Shown here: piece by piece, positions 56,870 through 64,000 of the stretch
Position numbering within the stretch: the first letter of the stretch is position 1
Layout of the letters: every line of letters begins with the position of its first letter
From: Cryptomeria japonica
Taxonomy: Eukaryota; Streptophyta; Pinopsida; Cupressales; Cupressaceae
Length of the DNA stretch: 64,000 nucleotides
NCBI RefSeq assembly: GCF_030272615.1
Contig: NC_081414.1
Location: 332,677,427-332,741,426, forward strand
Reading direction: 5' to 3'
The notes under the pieces: generated by a model
The model's input: the letters and a program-made list of their open reading frames with translations, nothing else
The model's database searches: none
Told to the model about the DNA's origin: nothing
Program-made: the position numbers and the translations under genes

Positions 56870-57540
56870 TAATTGATACACTATGTTCTATTGCCTAGAA
56901 GTAGAAGGTGCATTGGTTGTGGGTCTCGGTAAAGTGACCTTAGCTTTATAGCACGTAATAGCGTGTGCAGGCTCTGGCTGGGATTTTTCTTTGATTACAA
57001 TGGCATTGATCATATTATCATAAGTGTGAGCATAATTCACCTTCTCCTTGCCCTTGCTATCTCTAGTTGTTGATGTTTCACCCTTCTCGTAATTTGGTTG
57101 TGGATTTTTAAATGCTCTGTGTGATTCATTTATTGCATGCCCATCTATCGTTATTGCCTCATTATCTATCAAATCTTGAATGACATGTTTTAATCTTTGA
57201 TAATCATTAGTTTGATGACCTTTATTTCGATGATATTTGCAAAAATGATTGTCATTCCACCATGCAGGTTTTACTTTTGGTTCAAAATCTCTCACTTCTG
57301 GCAATGTAATTAATTTGTTTTCAAGAAGTGTTTTTAATGGTGATTCAAGTGGTTCACCAATAGGTGTAAATTTCCTACAAAATTTGGTGAAGGGTAACCT
57401 TGGTTTCTTATTATCCTGATTGGTTGTAAAGGTATGACTTGATAAGTTGAATATGGATTGCTTGGGTTTCATGGTATTAGCATCCACTATCCCATCATTC
57501 ACAATGTTTCTATTTCTATTCCAAAAATTGATTTTATCAA
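56870..57540 (-). pseudogene. Gyp-G gag C-terminal part
   Basis: The frame from about 57540 includes WWNDNHFCKYHRNKGHQTND (the CX2H-type gag zinc site) and CQRLKHVIQDLIDN-like sequence with Tyr for the Cys. The first 20 or so residues of this open frame come from the LINE 3' end, so gag itself starts near INFWNRNRN. The gag N-terminal part is presumably beyond the LINE, outside the window. Confidence 0.87.
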
Positions 57541-57800
57541 TGTTTTGATTAAGTAAAAGAAGGTATTTGAAAGGTACTCGAACCTTGTACAAGCCAAGAG
57601 AACAGAACTGCTAGAAAAAAGTGCCTGATCACTTCAAAAAGACAAAATGATCCCATGGAAAGGGATCAACTAACATAACATATCATTAAAAACCCAGAAC
57701 AGATAGTGAAAGGAAAGCACAGAGATAGAAAAAAGATAGAACCTAGGACACCAACAAAGACCTAAATACTATTCATAATTTCCTCAGCATGAACAACCAT
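57541..57800 (-). other. LINE 3' untranslated tail
   Basis: T-rich on the minus strand and noncoding. It ends GGCTTGTACAAGG to CTTAATCAAAAC. The boundary is inferred from the switch to gag coding sequence; a target duplication cannot be checked. Confidence 0.6.
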
Positions 57801-59366
57801 TTATTTCATGTTGTTCCCTAAGGTCTTCAGTTCCTCCAGCTCATGACCTTTGATGTCGCCCTTGATCTTTGTGTTAGCTCTGGTCTTCCTTTCATGACCC
57901 TTCTTGTCCAACTTCTCTTTATCACCATCCTTCTCAGCATTGTTCTCAAACCTGTTGATAAGGATGTTCATGTTGTCCACCGACGATTTGAGGATTTGGA
58001 AATTTTGGTTTGCAATCTTCTTGACATTGAGTTCCAACTTGTCAATTCTGCTGCTAAAGTCATTCATTTTATTTTCCATTTCCTTTCTATCTCCCATCTC
58101 ATTGACCTTTTTTTTCGTGGCTATAATTTTTCCAACCATACATTCAATAGCTTCCGCATTATGCAGAATGACAACTAATTCTTTAACATGTTCAACCAGG
58201 GGCTTATCACCAACCATAACTCTTGCGATAGCCTACGTATCTATTTTCAAACTGTTGATATCCTTCACCATGGTAGTGATGGTCTCACAGAAGGCTTTAA
58301 CAGTATCATTTTCAACACTGCCACTTTTATCCCTTTTATCCTCCTTTTGTAGACTTATGGTATTCACGACCTCAATATTGCCCATCATCGGGTTACCCTC
58401 CCCTTCTTTATCCTGACCCTCAACCTTCTTGTTTTCTTCAGTCTCCTCCTTAGAATCAACCAGAATGTGGTTAATGTCTAAATTGTTACCCTTTTTAGTA
58501 TTCTTCCTTTGAGTTTGCCTTCCAGTAGCTTTCCCTTTCTTTTTTTTAACAAATTTTCTCTCAAAGGATTCGGTTTCAGGATCCAACATTTCTGATTCCA
58601 CGATAATCCTTCTCATCTTGGCCCTATTCTTCCCTTTTTTGCTAGTTTCTTTCGATTCTCCCTCGGTCTCTGATTCAAAGTTCAATCCGCTAGCTTCACT
58701 CTCCGTTGTCTCATCTCTTGCATTTTTTCCTTTAATAGGCTTTTCAATGCACTTACCCTTAAGCATTTTATAAACCAGGGCCATAAGCCCCTGGTGGAGG
58801 GCATGGTCACCTTTAGGGTCCTTCTAAACCTCCTTTATAGTATGATCCATTGAGCATGCTAGGTAATAGGGTAGGCTCACCTCTTCCCCATGACGAAAGT
58901 GGTTGAGCAAAACCAAGTGATGCCCGTAGGCTTGGGTAAACCTACCATCTAAGGTAATGTATGCAATAGAAGCGAATAAAACAAACCTCCATGACTTACA
59001 AATTCTCTTTGGAGCATGGTAGGAGTTGTCGATTTTAATCATCTTTCTCCTCTCTTCGTCCATGACAAGAAACTTATCTGCTGCTTTATCTAATGTGCCT
59101 CAGTCTTTGTAAAATTTCTTTCCCTCAGTAGTCATCCCTATGGCCTTGGCAATGACCTCTTCATCAACATTCATCATCTGGGATCTGATAAGGATTTTGC
59201 CATTTTTCCAGTTCTTGATGAAATAGCTAGTGATTGTGGGGTCTTTCCCACTTAGCCTCTCCATGAAAACATTCAGACCCTCCTGTTGAAGGATATCCCA
59301 GACTTCTTTGTTCTTTCTCCAGTTAGAGCAAGAAGTAGGTTCAAATCTTTTCTTGTTACCTCCCAT
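57801..59366 (-). pseudogene. Unknown protein gene 3' of the LINE RNase H
   Basis: One frame starts at ATG 59366 (a TAG lies two codons upstream) and runs to 57801, about 520 codons, with only three in-frame stops: TGA at 59097-59099, TAG near 58821 and TAG near 58230. The N-terminal 180 residues look globular (VWDILQQEGLNVFMERLSG, VDEEVIAKAIGM, AYITLDGRFTQAYGHHLVLL). The middle is Lys/Glu/Ser-rich and low complexity, and the C-terminal 130 residues look like coiled coil. I recall similar hypothetical proteins from conifers but cannot check. A TTTATATAGG TATA-like site lies near 59480-59490, about 115 bp upstream. It may be a third LINE gene, a captured gene, or a separate ORF1-plus-tail element. 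Confidence 0.75.
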
Positions 59367-59539
59367 TTTTCTAGTACATTCCTTGTAATTCCTTCTCTCA
59401 ATTTGATAACCTCTCCTCTGGTTTCTTTAGTTACCCTGTAAGAATGCCCAGAATCCGTGCTAGATAATAATGATAAGACACCTATATAAATGCTCATTAT
59501 CTTCGATAAAACCATGCATCAAAAAAGGCAGAAGGGGCA

Positions 59540-60300
59540 TTAGAAATAATGATTAAAAGTACCACGTTGCCTTGTCTGGCTCCGATCCTGATTAAGCAAG
59601 GATTTCATATCACTTGCAATCTCCATTTCACCATAATTAGTAATGATGTCTCCTGATTGGCAAGCCAAGTTGGTTGCCCAATCAGCGCAGGAGTTGGCCT
59701 CCCTATACACATGTGTAAAAACACACATTTCAAATTCTTCGCTGATTTTCCTAGTTGCTTTAATAGCATTACTAATTGACCAAGAAGGTGGGAATTTCAT
59801 ATTTAAAAAATTGATTATGTTTAATGAGTCTCCTTCACACCAAACTTTAGTGCATTTAGCTTCCTTGGCAAGGATCATCGCATGGTAAGCCGCTAATGCT
59901 TCGGCAACATGATTAGTCTGATTTCCTATGGGAATACATTTTATGATTTTGCATATTTCCCATTTGTCACTTAGGACCACTCCACATCCTGCAACACCGG
60001 AGTTACCCTTTGAGGCCCCATCAAAATTGATTTTGATCCATCCCTTGGGCAGACTGATCCATATCACACCCTCTCTAGGGTTGATCTGAAAGCACTCTTG
60101 ACCCTTTAATCTCCACTTTTTGTAGATAAATTGATCATCCTTATCTTGAGGATTATCAATATCGCCTATGATATTCATATTTTCCACTATAAATCTTCTT
60201 ATTTTTTCAAACACAATTTTAGCCTTAGTAGTCTTTTCTCTAAAAACTCTATCATTTCTCTCTTTCCATATGCCCCAACACATGTGAGGTAAAGCAATTT
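59540..60300 (-). pseudogene. LINE ORF2: RNase H domain
   Basis: 59540-60283 is open. It shows INFDGASKGNSGVAGCG (Asp), NHVAEALAAYHAM (Glu), WCEGDSLNIINFL (Asp) and YREANSCADWATNLAC (Asp), so all four catalytic positions remain. The upstream MCWGIWKERNDRVFREK block is the usual link from the zinc region. It shares the frame of 60635-61957. Confidence 0.93.
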
Positions 60301-61069
60301 TCCATAATAAGGTTGTGGATTTATTTCTTGAAGGATGATGCTAAGAATTGAAAATCTCCTGAATTGGCTTGGGGAAACCCAAACTGACTTTGAAGTGATC
60401 CAGACAACTTCCCCAGATATCAGCAGAGAAAGGGCAATGAAAGAGCATATGATTTATAGTCTCCTCATTCTGCTTACAAAGAATACAAAAACTAGGCATA
60501 CTAATACCTCTTTTTCTGATATTCTCAGTAGTAAGAATTTTATCTTGAAGGGCTGTCTAGAAGAAAATATTTATCTTAGGGGTGAGGCCTTTCACCCATG
60601 CTTTAGCCTAGCATGGGATTTCCATGTTGTAGAACTATTGATTATATAGAGAAGCCACAATAAAAGTACCACTAGCTATGAATTTCCAAATTAAATGGTC
60701 TTCTTCTTCAACCCTCACCATAGAGTTCATGACTTTATTTAGACTACCCAAAGACTGGTCCACCTGAGATAAGTCCTTCCACTGTCCATCTTTCCAGTAA
60801 TCCTCCACCTTGGTTCCAAATCTTTCCTTGCATTGGTTCTGAAATTTGTTCCACTCAAGGTTTTCATTCAAAGAGATCTCTAGAAGCCAAGGGTCATCCC
60901 AAAACTGGATAAGATTCCCTTTCCCCAATTTCCATTTTGCATGTTTGACAATTAAGTCTCTTGTTCTAGAGACATTTTTCCAAATATTGGATCCAATTGG
61001 GATAATCTCTACTTTGAGGAAGCTTTGAAGTGTCGGACATTGACTTTTATATTTGTTATCCCATATCAT
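60301..61069 (-). pseudogene. LINE ORF2: zinc-binding (zf-RVT-like) region
   Basis: 60635-61069 includes KHAKWKLGKGNLIQFWDDPW and LIWKFIASGTF. Downstream, LCKQNEETINHMLFHCPFSA (about 60420-60480) gives the CX-H-X-C knuckle typical of plant L1 between RT and RNase H. Stops interrupt the 60350-60630 part. Confidence 0.88.
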
Positions 61070-62500
61070 TTTCCACTCTCCTTGATTTCTATATCCTCTC
61101 CAAATCTACTTGGCCATAAGGAACTCATTTATGTCTCTTATTCTTCTAAGGCCCAAACCTCCTTTATTTATAGGCTTGTAGACCTTCTCCCAAGAAATCA
61201 AGTTCATTCTCTTCTTCTCCTCAATCCCTATCCATAAAAAAGATCTCTGAATCTTTTCAATGGCCTCTGCATACTTAGCAAGAATCCTAAATAGAATGAT
61301 GGTGTAGAGAGAAATACTTTAAAGAGTGGATTTCAGCAGTTGAACCTTACCTGCTTGACTAAGAAGAGAACCCTTCCAACCAGATAGCTTCTTGTGGAAT
61401 TTATCCACCAAGGCTCCCCAAAAAGTATCCAGAGGATCATGGCATAAGGGGAGCCCCAAGTAAGAAGCAGGCAGACTACCAATTTGACAACCCAAAATAT
61501 TACTAATTTTGATCCTCCTTCTCTCCAGGGTATTGATAAAATAAACAAAGCTTTTAGACCAGTTTATAAGTTGACTAGTGGCATCTCCATAGTTATCCAA
61601 AGCCTTTTTTAATCTTCTAGAATCCTTCACTGTAGCTTTCCCTATTATTATAGAGTCATCAACAAACTACTGATGGGAACATATTTGATCCACCGAAGAA
61701 GGATTCAAACCACAAAACTCCCTTTTCTCAACCAGCTTTCCAGTGCATTTTCCCAAACATTCTGCCATAATGATAAAGATAACTAGGGATAGAGGCCCCC
61801 CCAGCCTGAGACCTCTAGAAGCTTTAAAGAAAGGAGAAGGAGATCCATTCATTAAAATAGAGAAAGAAGTCGAAGAGACAAGTTGCCTGATAAGGCTAAC
61901 ACTTTTGGAGCTGAAGCCAAAAGTAGAGAGAACATCCATCATTAAATCCCAATCCACTCTATCATAGGCTTTAGAGAGGTCAAGCTTAAAAAAAAACCTT
62001 CTTTTTTAGAGAAAGACAAAGAGTGGATATTTTCATGGACTGAGATGATTGAATCCAAAATTTGTCTACCCGGGACAAAACCTCTTTGCTAAGGTGAAAT
62101 GATGGAGGGGAGCAACTTAATAATTCTAGAGGTAAGAAGCTTGGAGATTATCTTATAAGGAGAGTTGCATAGACTAATAGGTCTAAAGAGATCCATTGAG
62201 TCAGCCCCCATCTTTTTGGGGATAAGAGAAATAAAAGTACCATTAACTTCTTTCAAAAAATTTGTAGCACCAAAAAACTCTTTCACAGCTCTGGTTACAT
62301 CATCTCCAATAATATGCCAATACATTTGAAAGAAGAACATGGGAAAGCCGTCTAGACCTGGGGCCTTGTTGCCCTCAAAGGAGTTGATAGCTATCAGAAT
62401 TTCATCATGGGAAGGGATGGTAGTTAGGTGAGCATTCTGATCATCCCCTAAAATGGTACGTATACTGTCCAGGAGGTCCCTTTGGGCCTGTATATCCAAA
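61070..62500 (-). pseudogene. LINE ORF2: reverse transcriptase
   Basis: 62089-62499 has APGLDGFPMFFFQMYW, ISLIPKKMGA and LFRPISLCNSPYKIISK. It is followed by a stop, then QRGFVPGRQILD and KLDLSKAYDRVDWDLM near 61960. 61667-61957 continues with SFSILMNGSPSPFF and RGLRLGGPLS. The catalytic FVDDSIIIGKA is near 61640-61665 after a stop. 61319-61630 has YLGLPLCHDP and WKGSLLSQAGKVQLL. There is one frame change between 62089 and 61957. Confidence 0.94.
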
Positions 62501-62948
62501 TTCTAATCCTTAGCAAGTAAATTGGAGAAAAAGTCCACAACAGCCCTACTCATGGAATCATCTTCTACAACACATTTGCCATTCACTTTAATCTGAATAA
62601 TTTTGTTAATAGCCTTATGTCTTAATGTGGACATATGGAATTATTTAGTATTCATGTCCCCTTCCTTCAACCAGACATTTCTTGATTCTTGTTTTTTCAG
62701 TAGGTTTCCTCTTTAGCTATAATATCATGATATCTCATAAGAATAACATCTTCAGTATCTCTAGACATATTAGTGTAACCATTATTCTGTATCTCATCCT
62801 AGATTTCCTTGAGCTCTAAGAGGATTGTAGCTTTTGAGGTAAAGATATTCCCAAGGCATTCCTTATTCCACTTCTTAACATTATCTTTAACAATCTTCAG
62901 CTTTTTGACCACTTTGTTCATGGCATTTCCTTCAATACTGACCTGCCA
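62501..62948 (-). pseudogene. LINE ORF2: endonuclease-to-RT linker
   Basis: Low-conservation, helix-rich linker such as KKLKIVKDNVKKWNKECLGN near 62870, with several stops and at least one shift. Confidence 0.7.
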
Positions 62949-63734
62949 CTAGTCCTTAATCTTACTTTCCAGATCTGGGTGTCTAGTCCACATCTTTTCA
63001 AATCTATAAGGGAAATGTCTCCTTCTATTCTTTACTTCAGCCATAAAGGTTATTGGGTAATGATTTGATCCTGCCCTCATGTGAGAAGATAAAGAGAAGT
63101 CATGAAGGTTAAACCAATCTAAGGAAAGGAGATCTCTATCAAGTCTAACCTGAATCAGATTCTCACCACTTCTTCTATTAGTCCAAGTGTATTTGACTCC
63201 TTGCAGCTCCATGTCATGAATGGCTTTATTGTTTATAAAATCCATCAAGTCCAATCTACTATCCAAATTATCTTGACTCCATCCCTTTTTCTCATTTTCC
63301 TTCAAGGGGGTGTTGAAATCTCCCATAATTATCCAGTTGTCCTCAGCAAATCTGCTTCTTAACCCAGTAAGATTTCTCCACATCTCACTTCTACTAGTCT
63401 TATTTTTAGGAGCATATAAGTTAGTTAGGACCCAAGTGGTACAATTCTTAAGTTGCTTAAATCTTATGTAGGCCAAGTTGTTGTCTTGAATCATCACCTC
63501 ACCTTCTACATTGTTTTTGTTCCAGAAGGTAACAATTCCTCACGATGCACCTTCTGAACTCCCTCCACTGACTCCTCCATTTTTTAACATATTCAGGCTT
63601 TCAACTTTATCTTTTGCCATCTTAGTTTCTTGAATCAAAAAAATATTAGGATTTTTATCTCTAATCATACTTTTAACTAAATCATGTTTGTGAGGGTTGT
63701 TCAGTCCTCGACTATTCCAAGAGATGATTTTCAT
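62949..63734 (-). pseudogene. LINE ORF2: apurinic-type endonuclease
   Basis: It opens MKIISWNSRGLNNPHKHDLV at 63734, with the catalytic LIQETKM. A TGA at 63537-63539 is followed in frame by GIVTFWNKNN. Then come LTNLYAPKN, WIIMGDFNTPL and GVKYTWTNRR. The final motif reads GSNHYPI where active enzymes have SDH, so a catalytic Asp is Asn in this copy (about 63058-63070). Confidence 0.94.
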
Positions 63735-63994
63735 GGATTTTTAGAAATACCTGCCTCAAAGATGGTTCTTTGGGTACCATCTGCTATATTCCTTCTTGTT
63801 TCCATTGATCTCTTTTTGGCATTTGAATGTCTTCCTGGAGAAGTGTGTTGCGCTCCCACATCCCCAAGCCTACTTCTGGTGTTTCTAGTCAGGGTACTAT
63901 TGATGAGGTTATTGTTATTCTTTTTTTTTTGCTTGTTCTTTCTTTTGTCCTCTGCTGCTTTTTCTTCCTCCTGCTTTGTTTCATTCTTCCCCAA
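63731..63994 (-). CDS. LINE ORF1-like gene, C-terminal part
   Basis: 87 residues, Lys/Glu/Asn-rich, from an internal Met at 63994 to a stop overlapping the ORF2 ATG by four bases (63731-63734). Position and basic, low-complexity nature fit the end of a LINE ORF1 protein. It continues past the window edge. No zinc knuckle is visible in this part. Confidence 0.65.
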   Translation of the reverse strand: MGKNETKQEEEKAAEDKRKNKQKKKNNNNLINSTLTRNTRSRLGDVGAQHTSPGRHSNAKKRSMETRRNIADGTQRTIFEAGISKNP

Positions 63995-64000
63995 TGCCTT

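Larger units (their letters stand above)
57541..64000 (-). mobile_element. LINE (L1-type non-LTR retrotransposon), 5' end outside window
   Basis: The minus strand has the end of an ORF1-like gene (63731-63994), then endonuclease, RT, a zinc-binding region and RNase H, the order of plant L1 elements. The 3' end is placed near 57541, where sequence of LINE 3'-tail character (CTTTTACTTAATCAAAAC) meets Gyp-G gag. No long poly(A) is left. A large extra gene lies between RNase H and this end. Confidence 0.85.

Noticed and set aside
57843-58416. Plus-strand frames opposite the LINE-linked gene
   Set aside because: Hydrophobic frames produced by the complement of Lys/Glu-rich coiled-coil coding sequence.
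1-64000. Host protein-coding gene, tRNA or rRNA
   Set aside because: Every frame with recognisable motifs belongs to a transposable element. The only tRNA-related sequences are primer sites of about 12 bases.

Overview
This window is repeat-derived plant DNA from start to end. I see no host gene, rRNA, tRNA or CRISPR array. It holds Ty1/copia, Ty3/gypsy and LINE sequences with many in-frame stops, stacked by repeated nested insertion. The nesting, CG-poor decay and long decayed LTRs suggest a large-genome plant. A gymnosperm, possibly a conifer, is my best guess from general resemblance, not a proven identification.

The oldest layer is a minus-strand Ty3/gypsy element (Gyp-G). It survives as four pieces (6724-9212, 16028-16590, 40211-40446, 55393-57540) that read in order from right to left: gag, protease, G-patch linker, RT, RNase H plus a second RNase H, integrase. 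The insertions that split it are: Cop-A (1-6723, minus, copia, cut by the window edge); NA-1 (9213-16027, minus, non-autonomous); Cop-B (16591-40210, minus, copia); Cop-C (40447-55392, plus, copia); and a minus-strand LINE (57541 to beyond 64000). Inside these lie further insertions. Cop-D (46087-53699) sits in Cop-C. NA-2 (17177-28835) sits in the 3' LTR of Cop-B. A 3.8-kb solo-LTR-like insert S1 (17754-21584) sits in the 5' LTR of NA-2. Solo LTRs S3 (33301-34417), S4 (36423-37993) and S5 (38868-39868) and a truncated LTR S2 (31945-32994) sit in Cop-B. Exact or one-mismatch 5-bp target duplications flank NA-1, NA-2, Cop-B, Cop-C, Cop-D, S1, S3, S4 and S5, so most boundaries are known to the base. 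The deepest stack is Gyp-G < Cop-B < NA-2 < S1.

The most novel content is the NA-1/NA-2 family. Both have normal LTRs, an initiator-tRNA-Met-type primer site and polypurine tracts, but no protease, integrase, RT or RNase H. Each carries two genes of its own: a coiled-coil protein with four or five CCHC knuckles, and a roughly 1,000-residue protein that I do not recognise. The two copies are clearly homologous in protein, yet their LTRs follow two different plans, each matching a different group of autonomous copia elements in the window.

Other points of note: a seven-unit array of paired palindromes in S1 whose second arm changes sequence but stays palindromic; stop codons at the same integrase codon in all five integrase genes; a second, hairpin-associated polypurine tract in every LTR element whose 3' end is visible; and an unrecognised protein gene lying between the LINE RNase H domain and the LINE 3' end.
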